A stretch of DNA of 64,000 bases from Verrucomicrobiia bacterium (GCA_030432565.1 JAUIGV010000005.1:124001-188000), one strand, 5' to 3'; positions 36,101-45,390 are shown, counted from the stretch's first letter. Program-made: numbers and translations. The notes: generated from the sequence alone by a model not told the origin.

Positions 36101-38798
36101 AACAACCTTCGCCAACTCCGAACGCGTCGTCATCGGTCGTGAATATACCATTTCATTCCGTGCCAAATGGCTCTCCGGCTCGAACCAGGTCAATTCCCGC
36201 CTTTACTTTAACTACCTGCAAAAGACCCAGCTTCTCGACGTCCCCGAAAGCTGGGGAACTCCCGGGTCAGCAAACTCGACGGCCCTCTCAAACGCCGGCC
36301 CCGCGCTCAGCGGCCTCTCCCACTCACCCGCCGTTCCCAATGCCGGACAGGCTGTCACAGTTTCCATCGATGCCACCGACCCGGATGGCATCAGCGACCT
36401 TGCTCTCTTCTACTCCGTCAACGGCGGGAGCTTCAACAGCGTGCCGATGACCCTTGCATCAAATGACTCGTTCCAAGGAAGCATTCCCGGACAAAGCGCA
36501 AGCCGCATCATCCGCTTCTATGTTCGCGGACGCGATGCCTCTTCCAATGACTCCTTCTTCCCTGTCGACGCTGATGAAGGTGGAGCCTTCTATAAGGTTC
36601 AAGATGGACTCGCCGACAACTCCGGACTCCGCCACAACTTCCGCATTATCATGTCGGACAGCGATCGTTCGTTTCTGTTTCTAAATACCAACCGCATGAG
36701 TAACGATCGCTTCCCGGCCACCGTCATTGAGGATGAGGAAAAGGTCTATTACAATGTCGGGCTCCGCCTTAAGGCCAGTGGCTTCGGTCGTTTCAACAGC
36801 GGACACTATGGATTCAATATTCGCTTTCAACCCGACAATCTCTTTCGGGGAATTCATCAAAGCATTTCCATTGAGCGCAGCCCCAATCTCAAGGAACTTC
36901 TGGCAAAAAATCTCATGAACCGCGCAGGCGGCGGCTACTGGTCATTCTACGATGACGTCGCTCACATCATCACGCCAACCACCGGAGACCGCGGCATTGG
37001 CCTCCTCTCCATGAGCCGACAAACCTCCACCTTTTTCGATGGCTTGTTTCCTGACGCAGATCACCCCGGCACCCTCTTTAACCACGAGCTTCTCTACAAC
37101 CCCAACGGCACCACCGGCGGTGCGGAAGGGCTGAAAATAGGCAATCCCTATAACCACACCGGTGGCCGCTATGATCTCGAAGACCGTGGCTCAGATAAGG
37201 AGCCCTACCGCTGGGGCTTTCAGATCCGCTCTTCCCGGGGTCGTGACGACTACTCCCAGCTCGTCGCTCTCAACCAGGCCATGGACCTCAGCGGCACCTC
37301 GCTAAAAGCAGCCCTCGATGAGCTCATCGATGTCGATCAATGGATGCGGACCTTCGCCATGATGTCACTCAACGGAACAGACGATATTTACAGCCGGATT
37401 TGGGAACATAACTTCCGCTACTATGTTCGCCCCACCGACAACAAGATCATCATCTTCCAGTGGGACCTTGACCGTTCATTCCAACTTGGAACCACCTCGT
37501 CCGTCATTCCCAGCCGAAATAGTGTCGTTAAACTTTTTAGCATCCCGCAGTATCGCCGACTTTTCGACGGACATCTCAACGACCTCACCGTCACAACCTT
37601 TAATTCCACTTACGCCACTCCCCTCGCCTCCCACCTCACGACTCTGACTGGCGACAATCTCAACGGAATCCCCGGCTATATTAGCGGACGGGCCGGCCAT
37701 GCCGCAAACTCCCTGCCTTCCCAGGTTCCCTTCACCATCACGACCAATAACGGCAACGACTTCTCCGAAGCAGACAGCGCCGTCGATCTCGCTGGCACGG
37801 GGTGGATCGACATTGCCTCAATCCGGATCAACGATATTCCCACTGAAATCACCTGGGCCGATTCTGATTCCTGGCAGGTCACAATTCCAATCGGGGTGGG
37901 AGCAAACCTTCTCGAACTCAAAGCTTACAACCGTCAGGGACTTGAAGTCGGAAGCGACAGCATCACGGTGACCAACACCAGCGCCATCGACCTCGCCAGC
38001 TCAAGGAACACCATCATTAGCGAACTTCACTACAATCCCTCCGATCCAACTCCAGACGAAATCACAGCCGGCCATAATGACAGTGATCTCTTTGAGTTTC
38101 TCGAAATTCTCAACATCAGCGAGACCATCGAAGTTGACCTGAGCGGCGCAAGCTTCACCGACGGTGTGGCCTTCACCTTTCCGCAAGGGACTACGCTGGC
38201 ACCTGGCGAAAGACTCGTCATCGTTTCAAAACAGTCGGCGTTCGCATTCCGTTATGGTCAGGGCGTTGCAACCATCGCCGGAGAGTTTTCGGGCCAACTC
38301 AGAAACAGCGGCGAGCACATTCGCTTCGAAGCGAGCGACACCTCTGCGATCGCCGACTTCACTTATGAAGATGGCAACCCGTGGCCGGAAAGTGCCGATG
38401 GAGGCGGCTATAGTTTGGTCTTCTCCGGCGCTGATCCCAATTTACCTCTCGACTGGAGAACAAGCCTCACGGCCGGGGGCACTCCCGGAGACGATGATGG
38501 ACAGCCCTTCTTTGGGACCAGCGACGAGATCATTGCTTACGCCATCGCTTCAACGCCGCAAGGTTCAATCAGCGCAGATCGCTTTTCGTTCACGTTTCTT
38601 CAGAATTTGAATGCCGATGATGCCATCATCGTAGCCGAATACTCCACTGATCTGGAAAATTGGATTCCGCTTTCATCCGACCACCTTCGATCACGAATTA
38701 ATCAAGGAAACGGGACTTCTTTGATCACTTACACCACCCCTTTCATGGCTTCGGTCCACCCGGCACAGTTTGCCCGCCTCAGGGTGATCAGTCGATAG
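33183..38798 (+). CDS. Giant secreted protein with lamin-tail domains and a CotH kinase-like domain
   Basis: 1871 residues. Signal peptide about 1-17. Lamin-tail (LTD) domains near 20-115, 395-500, 525-860 (interrupted) and 1605-1745 carry the NEIHYHP/NEIFYH/SELHYNP starts and EFIELYN or EWIELYN strands. A DYLFVNAGN module lies near 220-300 and a Gly-rich linker near 325. Carbohydrate-binding-like beta domains occupy about 860-1035. A CotH domain spans about 1145-1480, including FQWDLDRSF (Trp1427), which in CotH kinases holds a metal-binding Asp. The last 90 residues resemble other C-terminal beta domains here. Probably a surface protein; kinase activity is unproven. Confidence 0.85.
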   Translation: MKKAILATLFVTQILSAQDSVVVFNEIHYHPAGNNSSLEFIELYNQLAIDTDISNWRLDGDVQFDFPEGTTIPAQSYLVIARDPAALQAATGFSGALGPYENFLSNSGNTLRLYNNNRSFIVSNSAPPAFRAETLWNVDIQGNGNGGFAGQLSPPGNMSGTINGLGGTWNHFTVGGHSTTSSNPSLNLVESDGSASQVTFTINGTVSGWSQSGDALFSDYLFVNAGNSDRNLDWQITGLDSGKTYTLIAYGGVGRDATITVDTDGDGSLTDETPVIAPANAGVAIESITPFPGANPLILGRVESGSVSEGNWSGFQLFIPSEGDGGGGGTTTGGVPTNSLDKRRIMDELSYSDTSPWPIAPDGSGFTLSKINPASGTREATNWSISNSPHGSPGSPNTTASSSSLLFNEVAGELNTTFQVEIINSTSSPIDFTGFIITSSDPLHSDYVLPAGVLGPGKFLTIEAATLGFTPGDNDRLFFYSPEKNNILDAVRIDDRPQARFPDATGEWMRPDSPTFGSENLITLEDRLVINEIFYHAYPDRGTPGSPAPTTTTTVLNFDSVWRYNLDAGPTGLPSNWATTEHPADNTSWAQGPGLLGRENTILGEPIGTEITLSSKITYYFETEFTYSGDGPVSKMILNHYIDDGAVVFLNGIEIDRIGMPVGIITPTTAASPGVGNAAPATLTINNPNVLAGSNRLSVEVHQANTNSSDLVMGLEVILEAPAGGGGNPASTYTERDEEWIELYNRSETPIDLTGWKIGGGISFSFPSTSIAPGSYLVIAKDATALSEKHSTATIIGDYSGQLANGGETIRLIDANGNPADEVRYYDSGKWHSKADGNGSSLELRDPKTDNNAAGSWAPSIESGEWQSFTYTGTAINDGIGNNVYHEFLIALLDSGEFLLDDVSVIESGSIEFIQNGDFESDTPGRPADKWRAVGTHGSHSRTVVVTDPDDPGNQCLHVVATGPTEDKHNKLETTFANSERVVIGREYTISFRAKWLSGSNQVNSRLYFNYLQKTQLLDVPESWGTPGSANSTALSNAGPALSGLSHSPAVPNAGQAVTVSIDATDPDGISDLALFYSVNGGSFNSVPMTLASNDSFQGSIPGQSASRIIRFYVRGRDASSNDSFFPVDADEGGAFYKVQDGLADNSGLRHNFRIIMSDSDRSFLFLNTNRMSNDRFPATVIEDEEKVYYNVGLRLKASGFGRFNSGHYGFNIRFQPDNLFRGIHQSISIERSPNLKELLAKNLMNRAGGGYWSFYDDVAHIITPTTGDRGIGLLSMSRQTSTFFDGLFPDADHPGTLFNHELLYNPNGTTGGAEGLKIGNPYNHTGGRYDLEDRGSDKEPYRWGFQIRSSRGRDDYSQLVALNQAMDLSGTSLKAALDELIDVDQWMRTFAMMSLNGTDDIYSRIWEHNFRYYVRPTDNKIIIFQWDLDRSFQLGTTSSVIPSRNSVVKLFSIPQYRRLFDGHLNDLTVTTFNSTYATPLASHLTTLTGDNLNGIPGYISGRAGHAANSLPSQVPFTITTNNGNDFSEADSAVDLAGTGWIDIASIRINDIPTEITWADSDSWQVTIPIGVGANLLELKAYNRQGLEVGSDSITVTNTSAIDLASSRNTIISELHYNPSDPTPDEITAGHNDSDLFEFLEILNISETIEVDLSGASFTDGVAFTFPQGTTLAPGERLVIVSKQSAFAFRYGQGVATIAGEFSGQLRNSGEHIRFEASDTSAIADFTYEDGNPWPESADGGGYSLVFSGADPNLPLDWRTSLTAGGTPGDDDGQPFFGTSDEIIAYAIASTPQGSISADRFSFTFLQNLNADDAIIVAEYSTDLENWIPLSSDHLRSRINQGNGTSLITYTTPFMASVHPAQFARLRVISR

Positions 38799-39130
38799 AT
38801 CACTCCCAGACGATATCGCAATCGAATCGTTCAAGCAGCTAACATTCCTGCGCTTCCCCTGCTGAGGGTGGTTGCTGGCATAACCTTGGCCGCCTTTAGC
38901 TTTTGAATAGTCCGGGCCCCGCTACCGAAGCCCCGCCGACCGGAAAAATTCAGCGCAGACCGCCCGCCCCATGATACTTGATGCAAAACGCGTCCGCTAA
39001 AAAAGCAACCCCACCCCGACTCCGGAACTTTGGATAGGGCCGGGATCGGGAATCGCAGGCCGATTCCTTGCATGCAAAACTCAAGAAAACGACAGGACAG
39101 ACCCGAATCTGCCGTTATACTGGCCAAGAT
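38799..39130 (+). other. 332-base intergenic region with a probable -10 box
   Basis: No gene that I can support; an antisense open frame here has unconvincing composition. A good -10 TATACT lies at 39116-39121, ten bases before the RND gene ATG, with only a weak -35 (CAGGAC, 39093-39098). The transcript would have almost no leader. No terminator hairpin is obvious after the giant gene. Confidence 0.35.
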
Positions 39131-42100
39131 ATGATCCGCTGGTTTGCCAAGAATGACATTGCCTCCAATCTTCTGATGTTGGCAATCGTCCTCGCCGGGC
39201 TATACACCGCCTTCAATAAAATCCCGCTTGAAGTTCAACCCAGCTATGACATCGGGGAAGTTGAAATCAACATGCGCTTCCGGGGCGCGAGCCCGCAGGA
39301 CGTTCAGGAACATATCGTCAAGCCGATTGAGCGGGCTCTTCGAGACCTTCCCGGGGTCAAATTGATCGATTCCAAAGCAAGGAGCGGGTCTGCAAATATC
39401 GATGTGGAGGCGGAGGATGGAGTGGACCTTCGGGAGCTGCGCGACGAAGTCGAAGCCCGCGTCGGCGCGATCAACACATTTCCCGGAGAGACCGAGCGAC
39501 CCGAAATTCATATTCCCAACATGTCGAATTACAGGGAGGTTCTCACCATTGCGATCACCGGGGAACTCAGCGAAAACGACCTCTACAAAACAGCCCGACG
39601 AGTCGAAAACGAGCTTCTTGATCTGCCCGAAATTTCCCGGACCGACATGCGCGGCACCCAACCACTCGAAATCAGTATCGAGGCCGACGATCAAAAACTG
39701 CGCGACTACGGCCTCTCCTTTGAGGATCTCGTCAACGCCATCCGCAGGTCCTCCCTGGCCCTCTCCGCCGGCTCGCTCCGGACTCCGGTGGGTTCCATCA
39801 TGATCCGCACCGATGGTCAGGCCTACACCCAGGAAGACTTCGCCAACATCGTGGTCACGGCCCAGGATGGTGCCCAGATCCGGGTGGGCGATCTTGCCTA
39901 CATCAAGGATGGTTTTGAGGACGCCCAAATGATGACCCGTTTCAACGGAGAGCCTGCCATCATGATCGACATTCTGAGAGCGGCCGATGAAAACGCGATC
40001 GAGATCTCCGACGCAGTTCAACGATATATTGAGAACACCTCTCCACTTTTGCCAAACGGCGTCAGCCTCTCCGCTTGGGATGACGAATCAATCCGCATTC
40101 GTGGCCGGCTTTCAACTCTCGGGAATTCCCTGATCATGGGTGCCGGCCTTGTCCTCCTCGTCCTCGGACTTTTCCTTCGACCCATGCTTGCTTTCTGGGT
40201 GGTCCTTGGCATTCCGATTAGCTTCGCAGGCGGTGTTCTCCTGATGCCCTACTTTGGCATGACCGCCAATACGATGAGCATCTTCGCCTTCATCATCGTC
40301 CTCGGAATCGTCGTGGACGACGCCATCGTGACCGGGGAAAACATCTACACGAAACTCAGGGAAAACCTCACGCCGCTCGACGCCGCCGTCATTGGAACGA
40401 AGGAGGTTGCAACCCCGGTCACCTTCGGTGCCATAACCACCATCGTAGCCTTTATCCCTCTTTCCTACTTCCCGGGCTTCTGGTCGGCCTGGACCAGTCA
40501 AATCCCCCCCATTGTCGCCTCGGTCCTGGTCTTCTCGCTCATCGAGTCAAAACTCATTCTTCCCTCGCACCTCAAGCACCTCAGCACAAATCGCCGGAAA
40601 ATGGGCGGCTTTGCCCGGTTCCAAAAATGGGTGGCAGATTCCTTGGAGCGAGCCATCGAGAAATTCTACCGCCCGGTTCTAGCTCTTGCCTCGAAATACC
40701 GCTACACCACGATCGCTCTTTTCTTTGCCCTCGCCATGGCCGGATTCGGCTACCACAAAAGCGGGGAAATCGGATTTGTCGATATGCCCAAAGTCGAGCG
40801 TTATCGAATTTCTGCCTACCTCAGCATGATCGACAACACCCCGTTTGAGGAGACCGACAGGCAGATCTCTCACATCGCGGCTTGCGCTGAGGAAATGAAA
40901 AGAGAATTGATTGATCCGGGCACCGGAGAATCCCTCGTTCGCAACATCATGACCAGCACCGGAGCCTCGCGCTGGGGTGGCGCGGGTGATCCCGAGCAAG
41001 GATTTGCGTCCCTTGAAATCATGCCTCCGAGCGAGCGAAGTGAACCTGGCCCAACCAACGCTGAAATTGCAAAGATGTGGGAGGAAAAGATTGGTGAGAT
41101 TGAAAACGTTCGTTACCTCAGAGTCTCCGGCGAATGGGGCAGCCGGAGCCGTGGTCAGGAGGAACTCAACAGCCTGAGTGTGGAACTCCGGGGGGAAGAC
41201 AGTGAAGAAAAGCGGGCAATCGCCGAAGAAATCGAACTCTTGTTTGAAGCGCAAGAGGGCATCCAGGGAGCTCATGCCGACAACCAACGCCAGCGCGAGG
41301 AGTTCGCAATCACCCTGAAGCCAAGGGCACTTGAGTTGGGAATCACACAGAGAGCGCTCGCCCAGCAAATCCGTCAGGCATTTTATGGAGAGGAAGCCCA
41401 GCGCCTCCAGCGTGATGGCGAGGAAATCCGTGTCATGGTTCGACTCCCCAAGGAAAAACGGGAATCAATGTTCACTTTTGAGAATCTCACCATCCAGGCG
41501 CCAAATGGATCGATCATCCCCTTCTCAACCGTGGCGACCGCCAGCCTCCAAGAGGCGCCGGGAACCATCGAAAGCCTCAACGGCGCGCAGGTTTCCTACA
41601 TCAATGCGCAACCGAAAAACCAGGAAGTCAAAATTATGGAAATGGCCGAAAGGCTCAGCCCCCAAATTTCCGAAATCGTCGCCAAAAGCTCGGATCTCAG
41701 TTGGATTTGGGCCGGCTACATCAAAGAGCAAAGGGAGACCAGCAGCCGATACACTTGGCTTTATGGACTCTTGATTCTGACCCTCTACGGACTTCTCGCG
41801 ATTCCTTTCAAATCCCTCCTCCAGCCCTTTATCGTTCTTCTCGCAGTGCCTTTCGGAGTGATTGGAGCCTACGCCGGTCACATCCTGCTCGACATTACCC
41901 CGTCCTACCTCTCGGTCTTCGGCATCATGGCCCTGACCGGAGTTGTCGTGAATGATTCACTGGTTCTTGTCGACTTTATCAACCAAAAGAGACGCGAGGG
42001 CATGGACCTTCACGAAGCTGTTCGGATCTCCGGCGTGCGACGTTTCCGCCCCATCTTCCTTACTTCAATCACCACCTTTGCAGGCCTCATGCCTCTAATG

Positions 42101-42316
42101 TTCGACCGCGCCATCCACGCGCAATTTCTGAAACCCATGGCAGTTTCACTGGGTTTCGGAATTCTCTTTGCCACCATCATCACTTTGTTCCTCATCCCGA
42201 CCGCCTATCTGGCGCTGGAGGATCTCAAGGCACTCTTCCGGCCACTATGGCGGTGGTATGCCAAGCCCTTTAAGGACGAAGAGGAGCCTGAAATATCAGC
42301 GACCAAGGAAATCTAA
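39131..42316 (+). CDS. RND family efflux transporter, inner-membrane pump
   Basis: 1061 residues from the ATG at 39131 (MIRWFAKNDIASNLLM), which places the first membrane helix at the usual position; a longer start is in frame but adds polar sequence. AcrB/MexB-type superfamily with twelve predicted helices and two large periplasmic loops. The proton-relay pair Asp396-Asp397 is in GIVVDDAIVTGENI of helix 4, and the FGAITTIVAFIPL and GVVVNDSLVLVDFIN helices are typical. No periplasmic adaptor or TolC-like gene is adjacent, although RND pumps are normally encoded with an adaptor. Confidence 0.9.
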   Translation: MIRWFAKNDIASNLLMLAIVLAGLYTAFNKIPLEVQPSYDIGEVEINMRFRGASPQDVQEHIVKPIERALRDLPGVKLIDSKARSGSANIDVEAEDGVDLRELRDEVEARVGAINTFPGETERPEIHIPNMSNYREVLTIAITGELSENDLYKTARRVENELLDLPEISRTDMRGTQPLEISIEADDQKLRDYGLSFEDLVNAIRRSSLALSAGSLRTPVGSIMIRTDGQAYTQEDFANIVVTAQDGAQIRVGDLAYIKDGFEDAQMMTRFNGEPAIMIDILRAADENAIEISDAVQRYIENTSPLLPNGVSLSAWDDESIRIRGRLSTLGNSLIMGAGLVLLVLGLFLRPMLAFWVVLGIPISFAGGVLLMPYFGMTANTMSIFAFIIVLGIVVDDAIVTGENIYTKLRENLTPLDAAVIGTKEVATPVTFGAITTIVAFIPLSYFPGFWSAWTSQIPPIVASVLVFSLIESKLILPSHLKHLSTNRRKMGGFARFQKWVADSLERAIEKFYRPVLALASKYRYTTIALFFALAMAGFGYHKSGEIGFVDMPKVERYRISAYLSMIDNTPFEETDRQISHIAACAEEMKRELIDPGTGESLVRNIMTSTGASRWGGAGDPEQGFASLEIMPPSERSEPGPTNAEIAKMWEEKIGEIENVRYLRVSGEWGSRSRGQEELNSLSVELRGEDSEEKRAIAEEIELLFEAQEGIQGAHADNQRQREEFAITLKPRALELGITQRALAQQIRQAFYGEEAQRLQRDGEEIRVMVRLPKEKRESMFTFENLTIQAPNGSIIPFSTVATASLQEAPGTIESLNGAQVSYINAQPKNQEVKIMEMAERLSPQISEIVAKSSDLSWIWAGYIKEQRETSSRYTWLYGLLILTLYGLLAIPFKSLLQPFIVLLAVPFGVIGAYAGHILLDITPSYLSVFGIMALTGVVVNDSLVLVDFINQKRREGMDLHEAVRISGVRRFRPIFLTSITTFAGLMPLMFDRAIHAQFLKPMAVSLGFGILFATIITLFLIPTAYLALEDLKALFRPLWRWYAKPFKDEEEPEISATKEI

Positions 42317-42392
42317 CTTTCCTTAATTAAATTCTCGTCCGGTTGGTCTCCACATGGTAGCGTTCCCGAGCATTCCCCAACGCTCAAGCCCC

Positions 42393-43013
42393 ATGTCTAC
42401 CACCTTCGATCGAAAACAGCACATCAAAGTTCGCGAAACCCAGATGGAAATTTCCGCTGAAAAAGCCGCTTTCACCGAAGACTTTGAAGGTAAATTGGCG
42501 GATGCCCAGACCCAGCTCGAAATGCTTCAGACCCAACGGGCCGAACTCGAGCGGCAGAAGGTTGCGCTACAGGATCTAAACCAGCGTAAGCAGGAATTCC
42601 TAAACGGTCAGCTCGACCTGACTGAAAAATTTGCCACCGCCATCACGACCATTGAGCGTGAGCTTTTCGAATCAAAACAGGAAATCGACGACCTCGACCA
42701 AACCCGGGCTGCCTTCGTCAATCACCTCAACCGAATCGAATCCTTGAATCCCGAGGCCTGGCCCAAAGAATCCCTCAGCACCGAGCTCCAGAAAGCCCTC
42801 GTCATTCTCGACAAGGCCGACGAGGAGTTCGAGCAAGCGGTCTCCTACTTCGCCGGAACCCGCAAGAGCAGCATCTTCGGCGGTCCTTCGGGATCTGTTC
42901 GTGGGATCTCCACCCAGGGCGACTTCCAGACCATGCTTCGCAATGGCCTTGCCTTCAATCTCCCTGTCATCGTTCTGGGCTCCCTCGCCCTTCTCATCTA
43001 CCTCTTCAAATAA
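42393..43013 (+). CDS. Coiled-coil protein with C-terminal membrane anchor
   Basis: 206 residues from the ATG at 42393 (MSTTFDRKQHIKVRETQ). A long charged coiled coil runs from about 15 to 105, with Leu/Ile heptads and many Glu, Gln and Lys, followed by a second helical part. The last 20 residues are hydrophobic (FNLPVIVLGSLALLIYLF), giving a tail-anchored layout. No known family recognised. It is followed 12 bases later by another coiled-coil plus C-terminal membrane segment protein, so the two may form a complex. Confidence 0.65.
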   Translation: MSTTFDRKQHIKVRETQMEISAEKAAFTEDFEGKLADAQTQLEMLQTQRAELERQKVALQDLNQRKQEFLNGQLDLTEKFATAITTIERELFESKQEIDDLDQTRAAFVNHLNRIESLNPEAWPKESLSTELQKALVILDKADEEFEQAVSYFAGTRKSSIFGGPSGSVRGISTQGDFQTMLRNGLAFNLPVIVLGSLALLIYLFK

Positions 43014-43025
43014 ACCGATAAAGCC

Positions 43026-43367
43026 ATGTTCTTTCGAAAAATGAAGCGCCAGCCGGGCCCTCCCTCTCTCGACGAGCTTTCTATTTTGGACTCGGAGATT
43101 GAAAAATACGAGGCCCTCATTGAGAACGCCCCTCTGAAGCTCCTTGAGCAAAAAGAGCGGGAACGGACCACCATTCCGGCCCTCGACGATCGCGAGCAAC
43201 GCCAACGCGAAAAGAGATTTTACGCCCAAATGACCCGGGGCCAGCTCATCAACGAACGACGCTACCGGACCAGAAATACGGTTCTCTTCGTCCTGCTTCT
43301 CGCCGCCACCGCATCTCTCTGCTGGTGGATTTACAGCGAGCTGGTGCGCAACGGCGTCCTCTCGTAG
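43026..43367 (+). CDS. Small coiled-coil protein with one membrane segment
   Basis: 113 residues. Helical, charged residues 14-80 (SLDELSILDSEIEKYEALIE, then an Arg/Glu-rich stretch), then one transmembrane helix at about 85-105 ending WWIYSELVRNG. Family unknown. Its design mirrors the preceding gene: soluble helical rod plus C-terminal anchor. Both probably sit on the cytoplasmic face of the inner membrane. The 271 bases after it, before gatC, hold no gene I can support. Confidence 0.6.
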   Translation: MFFRKMKRQPGPPSLDELSILDSEIEKYEALIENAPLKLLEQKERERTTIPALDDREQRQREKRFYAQMTRGQLINERRYRTRNTVLFVLLLAATASLCWWIYSELVRNGVLS

Positions 43368-43638
43368 GTTGCCTCAATCTTTCCCGGCCGACTCATCGAT
43401 CACCCGGTTCGTACGATCACAGACGCTTGAGTTTCGCTCCGATAAATCGCGCCTCTCCGTACTGGAACGCGACGAATTTGCCATCGCCAGTTGAAAACTC
43501 CTCTCCACGCCGCCCACTTTCCCAAACACCCGGTCTTCCGCATTCCAGATCAACTCTCCGCGCCCGAGCCGCCAGTCGATTCCGCGATTCAATCCAAAAC
43601 CAATTGCCACTCCCGCCTCTCCGGTACATCCTCCGCCC

Positions 43639-43929
43639 ATGGCTGAGCCCCACATTGATGTCCGCTATGTTGCAAACCTCGCCCGGATCAATTTGAGCGA
43701 CGAGGAAGTGGCCCGCTACAGCTCACAGCTCGAAGATATCGTGGGCTACATCGAGAAGCTCGGCGAAGTGGATGTTGAGGGAGTCGAACCCAGCGCCCAC
43801 CCCATCGAAATGTCGAATCGTGTCCGCAAAGACGAGCCGGTTTCCAGCCTGCCCGCCGAAGGATTTCTCCAAAACACCCCGGACCAGTCCAATGGCCAAC
43901 TTCGGGTTCCCAAGGTCGTCGACGCCTAA
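43639..43929 (+). CDS. gatC: Asp-tRNA(Asn)/Glu-tRNA(Gln) amidotransferase subunit C
   Basis: 96 residues, typical length. GatC stabilises the GatA-GatB complex that converts Glu-tRNA(Gln) or Asp-tRNA(Asn) to the amide form. The family pattern is clear: VRYVANLARINLSDEEVARY, then DIVGYIEKLGEVD, VEPSAHPIE and the C-terminal VPKVVD. gatA follows after 12 bases. gatB is not in this window. Confidence 0.93.
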   Translation: MAEPHIDVRYVANLARINLSDEEVARYSSQLEDIVGYIEKLGEVDVEGVEPSAHPIEMSNRVRKDEPVSSLPAEGFLQNTPDQSNGQLRVPKVVDA

Positions 43930-43941
43930 GCTTTTCCCAAC

Positions 43942-45354
43942 ATGTCTCTCGCTTCCTCATCCCTCAGCTCCCTGCGGCAAAAGCTCGTCGCCGGGGAAAT
44001 TACCTCCCGTGATATTGTCCAGGACGTGATCGATCAAATTTCATCACGCGATCAGGAGATCGGCGCTTTTCTCTCCTTTGATCCGGATTCCGCTCTCTCC
44101 GCAGCTGACCAAGCCGATTTGTCACTCCCTCTAGGTGGGCTCCCCATCGGGATCAAGGACAACATCAACGTCGAAGGCCAACCTTGCACCTGTGCCTCCA
44201 AGTTTCTCAAGGGAGCTTACACCGCCCCCTACGACGCCACTGCTATTGCCAGACTCAAGGCCGCCGGCGCCATTCCATTTGGGCGGACCAATCTCGATGA
44301 ATTCGCGATGGGATCATCCACCGAAAACTCGGGACTCCAAACGACCCACAATCCATCCGCCCCCGGTCACATCCCCGGCGGATCCTCGGGCGGATCCGCG
44401 GCAGCCGTGGCCGGCAAACTCATCCCGGCCACCCTTGGCTCCGATACCGGAGGTTCAATCCGGCAACCGGCCAGCCACTGCGGAGTGGTGGGCTTGAAAC
44501 CCTCCTACGGGAGAGTCTCTCGATTTGGTCTCGTCGCCTTCGGATCTTCGCTGGACCAAATCGGCCCACTCACCCACACGGTCCAAGATTCAGCACTTTT
44601 GCTCAATGCCATCGCCGGAGAAGACCCGCGCGATTCCACCTCGCTGCACGAGCCGGTGCCCGACTATACCGAGGGCCTCGATCAAGGAGTCGCCGGAATG
44701 AAGCTGGGCCTGCCCAGGGAATATTTCACCGACGGAATTTCACCACAAGTCCGCGAGCGCGTGGAAACAGCCGCTAAAAGTCTGGAATCCCAGGGAGCTG
44801 AGATCGTGGAAATCTCTCTCCCTAACACCGAGTATGCCGTCGCAACTTATTACATCATTGCCCCGGCCGAAGCCTCTTCAAACCTTTCCCGCTTCGACGG
44901 AGTCCGCTACGGAAATCGCACCGGGAATCCCGAAGACATGCTCTCACTTTACAAAGACAGTCGCGAAGCCGGGTTCGGCCCCGAAGTCAAACGCCGGATT
45001 ATCCTGGGCACCTACGTTCTCTCCTCGGGATACTACGACGCCTACTACCTCCGCGCCCAAAAAGTCCGTACCTTGATCCGACGCGATTTCGAGCAAGCTT
45101 TCGAAAAGGTCGACGCCATCCTCACTCCCGTCGCTCCGGAAACCGCCCCTAAAATGGGCGATGCCACCGGCGATCCGCTCAAGCACTACCTCGCCGACAT
45201 CTTTACCATTTCGGCAAACCTCGCCGGCAACTGCGGAATCTCGGTTCCTCTTGAGCCCATCGACGGAAAGCCAGTCGGGCTCCAGATCCTCGGCCCCTAC
45301 CTTGGCGAAAAGGAAATCCTCCGATGCGCACGGGCTGTCGAAGCCAGCGAATAA
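43942..45354 (+). CDS. gatA: Asp-tRNA(Asn)/Glu-tRNA(Gln) amidotransferase subunit A
   Basis: 470 residues. Amidase-signature glutaminase that releases ammonia for tRNA amidation. The Ser-cisSer-Lys triad can be placed: Lys72 in GIKDNI, cis-Ser about 148 in PGGSSGGSAAAV and nucleophile Ser172 in GSDTGGSIRQPA. GSSTENSG and the YDAYYLRAQKVR segment are GatA hallmarks. Co-transcribed with gatC and ended by a hairpin at 45391-45422. Confidence 0.95.
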   Translation: MSLASSSLSSLRQKLVAGEITSRDIVQDVIDQISSRDQEIGAFLSFDPDSALSAADQADLSLPLGGLPIGIKDNINVEGQPCTCASKFLKGAYTAPYDATAIARLKAAGAIPFGRTNLDEFAMGSSTENSGLQTTHNPSAPGHIPGGSSGGSAAAVAGKLIPATLGSDTGGSIRQPASHCGVVGLKPSYGRVSRFGLVAFGSSLDQIGPLTHTVQDSALLLNAIAGEDPRDSTSLHEPVPDYTEGLDQGVAGMKLGLPREYFTDGISPQVRERVETAAKSLESQGAEIVEISLPNTEYAVATYYIIAPAEASSNLSRFDGVRYGNRTGNPEDMLSLYKDSREAGFGPEVKRRIILGTYVLSSGYYDAYYLRAQKVRTLIRRDFEQAFEKVDAILTPVAPETAPKMGDATGDPLKHYLADIFTISANLAGNCGISVPLEPIDGKPVGLQILGPYLGEKEILRCARAVEASE

Positions 45355-45390
45355 AGGAAATCTTCCAAAGACATTCCTCGTTGAACGAAA

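Noticed and set aside
38831-39127. Leftward 98-codon frame upstream of the RND gene
   Set aside because: Low-quality composition and covers the predicted RND promoter; no homology that I recognise.
43417-43653. Leftward 78-codon frame before gatC
   Set aside because: Overlaps the gatC start on the other strand, has no recognisable features and lies where the gatC promoter is expected.
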